Of a DNA stretch of 64,000 nt, positions 16,180 to 23,978 are shown one piece after another. The position numbers and the translations under genes are program-made. Position 1 is the first letter of the stretch; each line of letters begins with the position of its first letter. The notes below the pieces were generated by a model. That model was not told where the DNA came from and ran no database searches. It worked only from the letters and a program-made list of their open reading frames with translations. Source of the stretch: a bacterium (GTDB taxonomy: Bacteria; Cyanobacteriota; Sericytochromatia; S15B-MN24; UBA4093). The DNA lies in contig JAGIBK010000001.1 in the NCBI GenBank assembly GCA_017744355.1, positions 248,001 through 312,000 of the forward strand, in the 5' to 3' direction.

Positions 16180-17490
16180 TTGTACCAGCGTCGCCGCGAA
16201 GCTGTCATGCAGGCCATGGGCCATGGGGTCGCCATCCTGCCCAGCGCCCCTGTCACCGTCCGCACCGCCGATCTCGACCATGAGTATCGGCAGGACAGCG
16301 ACTTCTTTTACCTGACCGGCTTCAAGGAGCCCGAGAGCGTCCTGGTGCTCGCTCCCAATCATCCCGAGCACAAGACCATCCTGTTCGTGCGCCCCCGGGA
16401 CAAGGAGCGCGAGACCTGGGACGGCCGCCGCGCCGGCACCGAGGGCGCGCTGCGGGACTACGGCGTGGATGCCGCCTACACCATCGACCAGTTCGACGCC
16501 GTGATCGGCACCTACCTGGACAACCAGGAGCACCTCTACTTCCAGCTCGGCAAGAACAAGGCCTGGGACGAGCGCGTCCTCGACTTGCTAAAGCGCTACA
16601 AGACCCGCGCCCGCAGCGGCGTGAAGGGTCCCTCGACCATGCACGATCCCAGCGAGATCCTGCACGAGATGCGCCTCTTCAAGTCGGCTGAAGAGATCGA
16701 GCTGATGCGCAAGTCGGCGGCGATCGCCGCCGAGGCCCACACCCGCGCCATGCAGGCGACCCGTCCGGGCGTCTACGAGTACGAGATCCAGGCGGAGATC
16801 GAGTACACCTTCAAGCGTCGCGGGGCCATGGGGCCTGCCTACGGCTCGATCGTCGGCGGCGGGGCCAACGGCTGCATCCTGCACTACGTCGAGAACGACG
16901 CGGTGCTCAAGGACGGCGATCTCCTGCTCATCGACGCGGGCGCCGAGTACGGCTTCTACGCCTCCGACATCACCCGGACCTTCCCGGTCAACGGGCGCTT
17001 CAGCCCTGCCCAGCAGGAGGTCTACGAGGTGGTCCTGGAGGCCCAGCTCGAAGCCCTCGCCACCGTCAAGCCCGGCGTCACCTTCCAGGCGGTGCACGAC
17101 GCCGCGGTGCGCGTCCTGACCGCGGGCCTCGTCCGACTCGGGATCCTCTCGGGTGAGGTGGATGCGCTCATCGCGAGCGAGGCCTACAAGCCCTTCTACA
17201 TGCACAAGACCAGCCACTGGCTCGGGATCGACACCCACGACGTGGGCGCCTACAAGCTGCAGGGTGAGTGGCGCACGCTCCAGCCCGGGATGGTCCTCAC
17301 CATCGAGCCCGGCCTCTACATCACCGAGGGCCAGGAAGGGGTCGACCCCAAGTACTGGAACATCGGGATCCGGATCGAGGACGACGTGCTCGTCACGCCC
17401 GACGGCCACGAGAACCTCACCCGCCAGGTGCCCAAATCGGTCGAGGAGATCGAGCGCCTGATGCAGACGGCCCTCGCCGGCGCGCGCTAG
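16180..17490 (+). CDS. pepP: Xaa-Pro aminopeptidase (creatinase-fold metallopeptidase)
   Basis: 436 residues. It removes N-terminal residues preceding proline. The two-metal site is complete: Asp pair in IDAGAEYGFYASDITRTF, His in KTSHWLG, Glu in TIEPGLY and Glu in GIRIEDDV. The N-terminal aminopeptidase-P domain (RQDSDFFYLTGF) is also present. TTG 16180 with AAGGGAG seven bases upstream gives the usual family N-terminus (YQRRREAVMQAM). A GTG at 16135 is possible but sits inside its own AGGAGGTG. The Nudix gene follows two bases after the stop, implying coupling. Confidence 0.92.
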   Translation: MYQRRREAVMQAMGHGVAILPSAPVTVRTADLDHEYRQDSDFFYLTGFKEPESVLVLAPNHPEHKTILFVRPRDKERETWDGRRAGTEGALRDYGVDAAYTIDQFDAVIGTYLDNQEHLYFQLGKNKAWDERVLDLLKRYKTRARSGVKGPSTMHDPSEILHEMRLFKSAEEIELMRKSAAIAAEAHTRAMQATRPGVYEYEIQAEIEYTFKRRGAMGPAYGSIVGGGANGCILHYVENDAVLKDGDLLLIDAGAEYGFYASDITRTFPVNGRFSPAQQEVYEVVLEAQLEALATVKPGVTFQAVHDAAVRVLTAGLVRLGILSGEVDALIASEAYKPFYMHKTSHWLGIDTHDVGAYKLQGEWRTLQPGMVLTIEPGLYITEGQEGVDPKYWNIGIRIEDDVLVTPDGHENLTRQVPKSVEEIERLMQTALAGAR

Positions 17491-17492
17491 GC

Positions 17493-18071
17493 GTGTACGC
17501 GGCCTTCGCGCACTACCAGTCCCGCCGCTTCTCGGACCCCAGCCGGACCGAGTCGGCGGTGCTGGTGCCCGTTTGCCTCGATCCAGAAGGGGATTTCCTG
17601 CTCTATGGCGTGCGTTCCGAGCACTACGGGACGCACCGGGGGCAGGTCTGCTTTCCCGGAGGCAAGCGATCGCCCGAGGACGTGGACCTCATCGCCACGG
17701 CCCTGCGCGAGGCTCACGAAGAGATCGGCCTCGACCCCGGGGCGGTCGAAGTCCTGGGGGTGCTCGACGACGTGATCACCCCCAGCGGCTTCACCATCAC
17801 GCCGGTGGTCGGCCGGATCGCCATGCCCTACCCCTTCTCGGCCAATCCCGACGAGCTGTCGCGGCTCATCCGGGTGCCGATCGCCTCGCTCTTGGACCCG
17901 GCCCGGATCCCGCTCGTGCCCGATCCGGACGCCCCCGCCTGGGTGCGCGACGCCTTCGACGCCGACGGGGCAAGAGTCTGGGGGGCCACCGCCCGGATCA
18001 CCCGTCAGTTCGTCGACCGCTTGCGCGAGGGAATGGCGCCGCCCTCCCCGGATGGCCCGACTGGGCGCTGA
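17493..18071 (+). CDS. CoA-pyrophosphatase-like Nudix hydrolase
   Basis: 192 residues from GTG 17493, two bases after the pepP stop. No separate ribosome binding site is visible, so translation probably depends on pepP. The Nudix box reads GGKRSPEDVDLIATALREAHEEIG, written here as its parts GGKRSPED and ALREAHEEIGL. The upstream HRGQVCFPGG and the spacing between GG and the REAxEE block are those of NUDT7/YeaB CoA pyrophosphatases, which cut CoA into 3',5'-ADP and phosphopantetheine. Assignment to CoA rests on this box variant. Confidence 0.85.
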   Translation: MYAAFAHYQSRRFSDPSRTESAVLVPVCLDPEGDFLLYGVRSEHYGTHRGQVCFPGGKRSPEDVDLIATALREAHEEIGLDPGAVEVLGVLDDVITPSGFTITPVVGRIAMPYPFSANPDELSRLIRVPIASLLDPARIPLVPDPDAPAWVRDAFDADGARVWGATARITRQFVDRLREGMAPPSPDGPTGR

Positions 18072-18096
18072 CGAGCCCCGCCCCCGCACTTTGGCC

Positions 18097-18148
18097 GATG
18101 CTGCCGTGGTTACGGCGAATTGGATGCCGTACCATCCGAGGCAGCATC
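18097..18148 (+). other. Long imperfect hairpin between the Nudix gene and the next gene
   Basis: GATGCTGCC (18097-18105) and GGCAGCATC (18140-18148) are exact complements. Inside them GGTTACGGC (18108-18116) and GCCGTACC (18126-18133) pair with one bulged T. The whole element folds into one long stem with an internal loop and ends 36 bases before the ATG at 18184. It could end the pepP-Nudix transcript or act as a leader structure. Confidence 0.5.
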
Positions 18149-18183
18149 AAAGGCGAGGCTGGCCATGAAGGGAGGGGGATGCG

Positions 18184-18444
18184 ATGAGCGCAAGAGAGGA
18201 TAGGATGGCCATGAAGCCCGTCGAAGAGCTGAGCCGGCAAGAGGCCATCCAGGAGCTCGAGCGGCGTGCCCACACGACCCTGGGGCCGACGGTACGCCTC
18301 AAGGCGGTCTTCTACCGCAATCTTTCCTGGGAGGCGGAGCTCGAAGGGCCTGAGCTGCCGCCGGGGACCCACGGTTTCCTCTACGACGACCCGAGCGGTG
18401 ATGTGCAGTTCGGCACCCGCATCGAGCCCGGCACCAATCACTAG
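18184..18444 (+). CDS. Hypothetical protein
   Basis: 86 residues from ATG 18184, preceded by GGGAGGGGGATGCG. The C-terminal two thirds look like a small beta-rich fold (RLKAVFYRNLSWEAELEGP, then GTHGFLYDDPSGDVQFG). No family is recognised. It is convergent with the GGDEF gene, six bases apart. A long hairpin precedes it. Confidence 0.6.
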   Translation: MSAREDRMAMKPVEELSRQEAIQELERRAHTTLGPTVRLKAVFYRNLSWEAELEGPELPPGTHGFLYDDPSGDVQFGTRIEPGTNH

Positions 18445-18450
18445 AGGGCG

Positions 18451-19737
18451 CTAACCGGCGCAGATCACCTGGTTGCGCCCCTGGCGCTTGGCGGCGTACA
18501 CGGCCCGATCCGCCCGCTCCAACAGATCGCCCGGCGTCAGGTCCTCGTCCTGGAGGTCCGCGACGCCGATCGACGCGCTCAGGCGGACGGTACGAGGGCC
18601 GCTCGTTTCCTGGACCTCGAGCTCCAGGATGGCTTCGCGCAGCCGCTCGGCGAGGATCGCCGCCCCCTCCAGCTCGGTCTGAGGCAGGATCACCGCGAGC
18701 TCCTCGCCGCCATAGCGGGCGACCGTGTCGCAGGCGCGGGCCGTGCCCTGCACCGTGCGCGCCACCGCGCGCAGCACCTCGTCGCCGGTCGGATGGCCGT
18801 AGGTGTCGTTGATCCGCTTGAAGTGGTCGATGTCGATGAACATGAGGCTGAGCGGCTGGGTGAAGCGCCGGGCCTCGAAGAAGCGCTTGGCGAGCTGCTC
18901 CTGGAAGTGGAGGTGGGTGGTCAGGCCGGTGAGCCCATCGGTCACCGCCTTCTTCTGGGCGTCGAGATAGAGCTTGCTGACCGCTTCGAGCTTGGTGCGG
19001 TGCAGGGCCTGCTCGGCCTTGAAGAGGTAGGGAGCGATCGCCTGGGCGAAGACGGGGGCGGCCTCGGCCATGGCCTTGAGGTCGTCGGGACCGTAAGAGG
19101 TGCCGCTGCGCTTGGGGCCGAGGGTGGCCAGGCCGATCAGCTCGCCGTGCAGGGTGAGGGGCAGGCATGCCCGGGCGCCAACCTGGAACATGAGCTGGTC
19201 GAAGGCGCTGGGGAAGCCGTCGGCGCTCGAACCGACCAGCCACGGCGTGTGAGAGCCTTCGGCGAGCCACTCGCGCAGCGAGAACTCGGGCAGCACCAGG
19301 GTCGTGGGGTAAGGCCCCTGCCCCGCTACCAGGTGGAGGCTGGCATCCCCAGCCGGCGGCAGCCATACGAACGCCTGGCTCGCGCCCATCCCCTGCTGGA
19401 GGCTCGACGCGATGAGCCGCGCCACCTCGGGCAGGTTCTGGGCCGTGCGGGCCGATTCGGCGAAGCCCTTCCAGCCGGTCGCGCGCGGGTCGAGGCCCTT
19501 GGCACGGCGGGGCCGGCGCAGCATGCGGCGCAAGGGGCCCAAGCCGAGGGCGACCGCGCCGCCCGCCAAGAAGCTCGACGTGTCCGGGTCGAGGCCGAGG
19601 CCCCCGTGCAGCCCGAGACGCACCCCCCAATAGGCCCCGAGGGTGGCGCTGCAAGCGAACAGCAGCGCGAGCCCGCGCGCCTTCAGGGCGCGGGGAGGGC
19701 GAGAAGCAGGAGCAGGCGATGAGGACTTGCGGGGCAT
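18451..19737 (-). CDS. GAF-GGDEF diguanylate cyclase with membrane segments
   Basis: 428 residues. Two short hydrophobic N-terminal segments (residues about 22-45 and 55-70) suggest membrane anchoring. A GAF-like sensor domain spans about 95-240. A GGDEF domain follows, with the active-site motif GGEEL at 343-347 and FIDIDHFKRINDTYGH upstream, so it should make cyclic di-GMP from two GTP. RACD at 334-337 fits the RxxD product-inhibition site. No EAL domain is present. It is divergent from nothing close and is transcribed toward the 18184 gene. Confidence 0.92.
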   Translation of the reverse strand: MPRKSSSPAPASRPPRALKARGLALLFACSATLGAYWGVRLGLHGGLGLDPDTSSFLAGGAVALGLGPLRRMLRRPRRAKGLDPRATGWKGFAESARTAQNLPEVARLIASSLQQGMGASQAFVWLPPAGDASLHLVAGQGPYPTTLVLPEFSLREWLAEGSHTPWLVGSSADGFPSAFDQLMFQVGARACLPLTLHGELIGLATLGPKRSGTSYGPDDLKAMAEAAPVFAQAIAPYLFKAEQALHRTKLEAVSKLYLDAQKKAVTDGLTGLTTHLHFQEQLAKRFFEARRFTQPLSLMFIDIDHFKRINDTYGHPTGDEVLRAVARTVQGTARACDTVARYGGEELAVILPQTELEGAAILAERLREAILELEVQETSGPRTVRLSASIGVADLQDEDLTPGDLLERADRAVYAAKRQGRNQVICAG

Positions 19738-19808
19738 GATGCGATCATACGGCCACGTGGAAATGGTTCAAGTGCAAGCGTCACGCCGGTGTCGCCAGGC
19801 GCTTCCCC

Positions 19809-20096
19809 TTACTCCGTGCCGCTCTTGCGCCACTCGCCGCGCGGAGTTATCTCGTTGCGCGCGAGCGCGAGCAGCTCGTGCTTGGTCTGCTCGTCCACCG
19901 GTGTGACGGGCACGTCCGCCCGGGAGTAGGCGTCGGGGTCCAGGTCGTTGATCGGGACACTGCCCTCGAAGTCGGGGACCCCCTGGATGAACTGCTGGAT
20001 GAGGCTCATGAGGCCGATGAAGCCCGCCACGCAGAGCACCAGCAGCATAATCAGGCTCAGTGCCACTGCCCAGCCCGGGAGCGAGAACGGAATCAT
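19809..20096 (-). CDS. Small single-pass membrane protein
   Basis: 95 residues from ATG 20096, five bases after GGGAGGG. One strong membrane helix (AVALSLIMLLVLCVAGFIGLM) lies near the N-terminus. A hydrophilic acidic C-terminal domain of about 55 residues follows (DFEGSVPINDLDPDAYSRAD). It has no recognised family. The layout fits a membrane-anchored accessory subunit, which is inference. Confidence 0.6.
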   Translation of the reverse strand: MIPFSLPGWAVALSLIMLLVLCVAGFIGLMSLIQQFIQGVPDFEGSVPINDLDPDAYSRADVPVTPVDEQTKHELLALARNEITPRGEWRKSGTE

Positions 20097-20168
20097 GGCG
20101 CCCTCCCTTCGAAAGGGAAGGGTATCGCCGAGGAGAGCCGCTCGCAAGCGACGAGCGTGACAAACGGA

Positions 20169-20197
20169 ACGGCCGGTCCCCATCGGGGACCGGCCGT
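20169..20197 (-). terminator. Terminator of the SEC-C gene
   Basis: ACGGCCGGTCCCC (20169-20181) and GGGGACCGGCCGT (20185-20197) form a perfect 13-bp stem. It lies just downstream of the minus-strand SEC-C gene and is followed on that strand by TCCGTTTGTC. Confidence 0.7.
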
Positions 20198-20211
20198 GGC
20201 GCTGGCAAAGG

Positions 20212-20397
20212 CTACGCGCTCGCAGCCTCCGCGTTCATGCAGCACTTCTTGAACTTCTGGCCGCTGCCGCAGGTGCAGGGGTCGTTGCGGCCCACCTTCT
20301 CGCCCGCGATGAACGGGGTCTGAGGGGCGTGGTGGTGATGGCCGTGGCCGTGGTCGTGGCCGCAGGAAGAGTGGTCGTGATGGTCGTGGTCGTGCAT
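20212..20397 (-). CDS. His-rich SEC-C zinc-binding peptide
   Basis: 61 residues from ATG 20397, with GGAGG five bases upstream. The N-terminal half is a histidine cluster ([20 protein letters not shown]) that should bind Zn, Ni or Co. The C-terminal half is a SEC-C motif ([18 protein letters not shown]), the zinc knuckle found at the SecA C-terminus where it contacts SecB and ribosomes. A minus-strand TATAAT (20451-20446) gives a leader of about 45 bases. A metal-handling or SecA-like targeting role is inferred. Confidence 0.85.
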   Translation of the reverse strand: MHDHDHHDHSSCGHDHGHGHHHHAPQTPFIAGEKVGRNDPCTCGSGQKFKKCCMNAEAASA

Positions 20398-20445
20398 GGG
20401 GCCTCCGGGTCGAGTAAGGATGCGGTCGAGGGGATGATGGAGCCT

Positions 20446-20451
20446 ATTATA
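20446..20451 (-). promoter_or_regulatory. -10 element of the SEC-C gene
   Basis: TATAAT reads on the minus strand at 20451-20446, in the context GTATAATAGG, about 50 bases before the SEC-C ATG. Confidence 0.55.
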
Positions 20452-20464
20452 CGAGATGACGAGG

Positions 20465-20504
20465 CCAACCCCCAAGCCCCTCGGGTTGGGGTATAATCGC
20501 GTCG
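20465..20504 (+). promoter_or_regulatory. Promoter of the C45-like lipoprotein, probably leaderless
   Basis: TATAAT occupies 20492-20497, only seven bases before the ATG at 20505, so transcription should start at or next to the start codon. CCAACCC (20465-20471) and GGGTTGG (20483-20489) form an inverted repeat just upstream, in the -35 area. No ribosome binding site is present. Confidence 0.55.
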
Positions 20505-21893
20505 ATGTCAGCTGCTCGTCTCTTTTTCAAGCCCCCCTATCTCGCCCTTGCGGTCCTCGTGGCCGCGCTTGCGGGCTGCGGGGATCCGATCCCCAACGCT
20601 CCAAACGGCCCGCCGCCCGAGGAGCGCCTGGTGCTGCGCACCATTCCCGAGCGCAAGGGCAAGCTGGAGCGGCTTCGCGGCGCCCTGGTGCTGACCACCG
20701 AGGGCACCCCCTACGAGCAAGGCTTCCAGCACGGCTACCTCCTGCGCGACGAGCTGCGCAGCTTCTACCGCGACTACTACGCGGCCAAGCTCTTCACGAG
20801 CGTCAAGCTCCTGCCCGGCTTCACCTACGAGTGGTACGCTCGCTCCCTGGCTTCGGCCTACACGGCCGACGAGCGCGCCGAGATCAAGGGCCTCGCCGAC
20901 GGCTCGGGCATGAGCGAGAGCCAGGTCCTCGTCATGCAGGCGGATCCGCCCTGGGCGGCCCCCGCGTCCTGGATGGGCCTCGACGCGCCCGTCCGCCCCA
21001 TCTTCGGCTCGGCGGCCTTCGTCGCCCGGGGCGAGGCGACCATCGGCGGATCGACCCTCGTCGGCGCCAACGTCAGCGCCCTGGACTACGACCAGGTGCA
21101 CCGTTATGCGCTCATCCGGGTGCAGCGCCCCGCCAAGGGCCACGCCTTCGTCCAGCCGGGCTTCGTCGGACGGGTGATGGATGGTCAGCTGGCATGGAAC
21201 GAGAAGGGCCTGAGCCTTGCGGCCAACGACGCGCGCATGCGCTGGGCCAACGCCTCGGGCGTGACGGCGGGCCTGTTGACGCGCCGCATCGTGCAGCAGT
21301 GCGCGACCCTGGACGAGGCCGAGGCCCTGGTGCGCGCCGTGCGGCCCCGGGCCTCGCAGGGCCTCTTGCTCACCCTGGCGACCCGCGAGGGCGCGCGGGT
21401 CCTCGAAGTGGGGCAGACCGTCTCGGACGCGTGGCAGGGGCGCGATCGCATCCAGGTGCGCCCCGCGCCCTCCACCCTGGCGGTGACCAACCGCTACCAC
21501 GCCCAGCCCTTCCAGGAAGTCGCCCTGCCCGACCCCGCCGCCGCCGCGCGCGAGGAGAAGCTGGTCACCATGCTCCAGGGTTCCTTCGGGCGCCTGGACG
21601 TGAGCCGGGCCATGGAGATGCTCAGCGATCGCGCGGTGGCCGTCGATGCCGCCGAGCCGGGCCTGCGCATCGGGCCTTTCACCCTGGTGGCCCCCACCCG
21701 GGTCTCGACCGTGCTCAGCGCCGTCCGGGACCTGGAAGCGGGGATGCTCTACCTGGTCCAGGGGCGCCGATCGGTCGATAGCCCCGCTCAGTTCGTGACC
21801 TTCGAGTTCCAAGAGCTCATCGCGGGCACTTCGTCGGTGCCCATCCCGACCCTTCCGCCCACGCCGGGCGCATCAGCAAGCCCCGCACCCTGA
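20505..21893 (+). CDS. C45/phospholipase-B-like Ntn-hydrolase lipoprotein with Ser in place of the nucleophilic Cys
   Basis: 462 residues. The signal peptide ends LAGC (Cys25), so it is a lipoprotein. The body resembles the acyl-transferase/phospholipase-B-like (peptidase C45) group of self-cleaving Ntn hydrolases: [15 protein letters not shown] near the N-terminus, then the segment [20 protein letters not shown], the place where relatives read CSSFVAWG...RN. Here the residue aligned with the nucleophilic Cys is Ser169 (FGSAAF). It may use Ser or be inactive. Substrate unknown. The C-terminal 30 residues are Pro/Thr/Ser-rich. A hairpin at 21880-21904 ends it. Confidence 0.7.
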   Translation: MSAARLFFKPPYLALAVLVAALAGCGDPIPNAPNGPPPEERLVLRTIPERKGKLERLRGALVLTTEGTPYEQGFQHGYLLRDELRSFYRDYYAAKLFTSVKLLPGFTYEWYARSLASAYTADERAEIKGLADGSGMSESQVLVMQADPPWAAPASWMGLDAPVRPIFGSAAFVARGEATIGGSTLVGANVSALDYDQVHRYALIRVQRPAKGHAFVQPGFVGRVMDGQLAWNEKGLSLAANDARMRWANASGVTAGLLTRRIVQQCATLDEAEALVRAVRPRASQGLLLTLATREGARVLEVGQTVSDAWQGRDRIQVRPAPSTLAVTNRYHAQPFQEVALPDPAAAAREEKLVTMLQGSFGRLDVSRAMEMLSDRAVAVDAAEPGLRIGPFTLVAPTRVSTVLSAVRDLEAGMLYLVQGRRSVDSPAQFVTFEFQELIAGTSSVPIPTLPPTPGASASPAP

Positions 21894-21904
21894 GGCACGG
21901 GGCT
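21880..21904. terminator. Bidirectional hairpin at the end of the C45-like gene
   Basis: AGCCCCG (21880-21886) pairs with CGGGGCT near 21898-21904; the stop codon lies in the loop. It is shared with the convergent small lipoprotein gene. Confidence 0.5.
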
Positions 21905-21921
21905 CCGGGGGGTCCCTGGCA

Positions 21922-22149
21922 CTAGCGCTTTTCGAGGGCCTCGGTGAGCGCGCGGTAGCTCGTCGCGAGCCGCTCGGGATCGCTCGGTGAAGCCGTATTC
22001 GCCGTCACCGCCCGATCGCCCAGCAGGGCCTGGGCGACGGCCCGGCTTGCCGGCATTTCCGAATGCGGGGTGGGCGAGAGCCCTGCGAGGGCGCAGCCGC
22101 CGAGCACCACGCCGAGGGTGGCCAGAGAGGCCGTGAGCGTCTTCTTCAT
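21922..22149 (-). CDS. Small lipoprotein
   Basis: 75 residues from ATG 22149. MKKTLTASLATLGVVLGGC is a clear lipoprotein signal (lipidated Cys19). The mature part is short and polar and ends in a helix (SYRALTEALEKR). The ribosome binding site is weak (GAAGACTCCC). It may be co-transcribed behind the VWD-domain gene, although a hairpin lies between them. No family is recognised. Confidence 0.6.
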   Translation of the reverse strand: MKKTLTASLATLGVVLGGCALAGLSPTPHSEMPASRAVAQALLGDRAVTANTASPSDPERLATSYRALTEALEKR

Positions 22150-22201
22150 GTCGGGAGTCTTCCCCTTTCCGGGCCCGTGAACGGGGGCCCAACAAGACGT
22201 A

Positions 22202-22236
22202 CCCCGCCCGCCACGCGGCATCGCGTGGCAGGCGGG
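22202..22236 (-). terminator. Terminator of the VWD-domain gene
   Basis: CCCCGCC...GCCACGCG and CGCGTGGC...GGCGGGG form a long stem with one mismatch (22202-22236) just past the stop of the minus-strand gene. Confidence 0.6.
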
Positions 22237-22254
22237 GCAAATCTCGTAAAGGGC

Positions 22255-23343
22255 TTACTTGAGGATGCTCTCGCCCGAGCGAACACGCCAGTCCTCGAGC
22301 ATGGAATCCAGGTCCTTGGTGACCTTCCCGTCGCGCATGACCATGTCGTTGCTGCTGTCGGTGTCGGCGTCCATGGCACCCACGGTGCCCTTGACGCTGC
22401 CGCTGTCGCGATCAGCCGAGACGGTCCCCGAGATGTCCAGGTACTGGGAGCCGTTGCGCTGGATGTTGAGCATGTTGATCTTGTCGCCGTCCTTGGTGAA
22501 GACCTCGAGTCGATCGTAGGGGACCCCGCTATCGAACTTGTCCTTGCTCATCTTGACGTGGCCGCCACCGGGGAGCTGGATGTCCTTCCCGGCCTCGAAC
22601 GGGTAGTTCTTGCCGTTGATGGTGACGGTCTTGCTCGCCGCGTCGAACTGGACGGTGTTGCCGTCGGTCTTGACCGCAGCCTTGGTCTGCCAGATGCCGC
22701 TGCTGCCCTTGATGGGCTCCTGGCGGGACTGAACCACCAAATCGCCGCTGTCGGACTTGGCGAGGATGAAGTCGCCCTGCTTCTTGTTGTCGTACTTGCC
22801 GCCGTCGGCGGTCGTGATGTGGGGGTCCGCCACCGAGAGGAACTTCTGGGGCTTGCCCATCTTCTGCTTGGGCGCTTCCTTCTTGGGTTCCTCGGTCTTC
22901 TTGGGCTCTTCTTTCTTCTGCTCTTCGACCTTCTTGGGCTCTTCCTTCTCCTCGGGCTTGTTGATGACCGTGGCGGTGCCCGTGCCAGGAAGCTTGCCGA
23001 CGGGGTTGCCCTCGGTCTTCTTTTCGTCCTTCTTCTCTTCGTCGCCGCCGAAGAGGCCGAGCAGACCGTCCAGGAAGTCGATGACGTTGCCCAGCGTATC
23101 GTCCATCTTGGTGGGCGACGAGACGTCCACCGTCGTGGAGTCGCGCAGCACGATCTGGGAGACCTGGCCGGAGCTTACGACAGTGGTGGTGTCGGCCACG
23201 GGCGTCGGGGTCATGGGCTCGGCTGCGCGGGACTCGACCGGTGCGGCCTCGATCGGGGCGATCTGCTCGACGGGCTTCGTCTGTTCGGCGAACCTGGGCT
23301 GAATTCCCTCGGAATACCGAGCGGTGATCGTGCCGTCAGCCAT
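22255..23343 (-). CDS. VWD-domain protein with Lys/Glu-rich linker
   Basis: 362 residues from ATG 23343, seven bases after AAGGAG. Residues 1-100 are Pro/Thr/Val-rich. Residues about 100-160 are a charged linker of KKxEEPKK-type repeats. A von Willebrand type D-like domain follows from about 165, with the hallmark SVADPHITTADGGKYD and GDFILAKSDSGDLVVQSRQ. There is no signal peptide or membrane segment, unusual for VWD domains, which are normally extracellular. Export by a non-Sec route, or a cytoplasmic role, cannot be told apart. The C-terminal 60 residues are Asp/Ser-rich and may bind calcium. Confidence 0.72.
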   Translation of the reverse strand: MADGTITARYSEGIQPRFAEQTKPVEQIAPIEAAPVESRAAEPMTPTPVADTTTVVSSGQVSQIVLRDSTTVDVSSPTKMDDTLGNVIDFLDGLLGLFGGDEEKKDEKKTEGNPVGKLPGTGTATVINKPEEKEEPKKVEEQKKEEPKKTEEPKKEAPKQKMGKPQKFLSVADPHITTADGGKYDNKKQGDFILAKSDSGDLVVQSRQEPIKGSSGIWQTKAAVKTDGNTVQFDAASKTVTINGKNYPFEAGKDIQLPGGGHVKMSKDKFDSGVPYDRLEVFTKDGDKINMLNIQRNGSQYLDISGTVSADRDSGSVKGTVGAMDADTDSSNDMVMRDGKVTKDLDSMLEDWRVRSGESILK

Positions 23344-23505
23344 GGCGCAGCTCCTTCTCAAGACAGGGGACGATGTTGAAAGCTATCTCTCTTATGCCTG
23401 GAATTGGATTAAGAGTTGTCGAACAGTATCAAGCGTTTGTTAAAACTCCGTCGAGCTTCCGCTAAATCTCGCCCCCTCAAGCCTGGCAGGGAGGCGTTCA
23501 GACCC

Positions 23506-23516
23506 GCTATAATGGG
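23506..23516 (+). promoter_or_regulatory. -10 element GCTATAATG of the pterin operon
   Basis: TATAAT at 23508-23513 stands about 55 bases before the ATG at 23568. The flanks match the elements at 5147 and 49589. No good -35 is seen. Confidence 0.5.
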
Positions 23517-23567
23517 CCTGGTCGAGGCCTGGGGCGCCTTTTTGCGCCCTGTACCCGTGGGGGAACC

Positions 23568-23978
23568 ATGCTCATCACCCGACGCTTCAAGTTCGCCGCC
23601 GCCCACCGCTATTACGACGAGGCCCTCAGCCCCGAGGAGAACCAGCGCCTCTTCGGCCAGTGCGCGACCCGCTACGGCCACGGCCACAACTACGTCGTCG
23701 ACGTGAGCGTGCGCGGGACGATCGACCCCAAGACCGGCATGATCGTCAACCTCAAGGACCTCAAGGCCGTCGTCCAGGAGCGGGTGATCTCGCGCTACGA
23801 CTTCAAGCACCTCAACTTCGACATGGACGACTTCAAGGAGACCCAGCCCACCTGCGAGGCGATCGCCATCCGGATCTGGGAGCTGCTCGACGGCTTGATC
23901 CCCGGCTGCGAGCTGGCGCGGGTGCGGGTCTACGAGAGCGAGGACCTCTTCGCCGAGTACGAAGGCGAAGCGGCATGA
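23568..23978 (+). CDS. 6-pyruvoyl-tetrahydropterin-synthase-like protein, copy 1
   Basis: 136 residues. T-fold enzyme with zinc ligands His13 (AAAH), His38 and His40 (YGHGHNY) and the reactive Cys32. The Cys-to-HGH spacing (CATRYGHGH) is that of 6-pyruvoyl-tetrahydropterin synthase (CNNPNGHGH in animals) rather than the shorter C-x3-HGH of E. coli QueD. It should act on 7,8-dihydroneopterin triphosphate. GGGGGAACC precedes the ATG. Its stop overlaps the next start (ATGA at 23975-23978). The QueD (queuosine) role remains an alternative. Confidence 0.85.
   Translation: MLITRRFKFAAAHRYYDEALSPEENQRLFGQCATRYGHGHNYVVDVSVRGTIDPKTGMIVNLKDLKAVVQERVISRYDFKHLNFDMDDFKETQPTCEAIAIRIWELLDGLIPGCELARVRVYESEDLFAEYEGEAA

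Noticed and set aside
22063-23379. Long antisense open frame opposite the VWD gene (also others at 5231-6286, 28916-30337 and 43679-45469)
   Set aside because: They are low-complexity shadows of real genes on the opposite strand, produced by high GC content; they lack ribosome binding sites and domain motifs.
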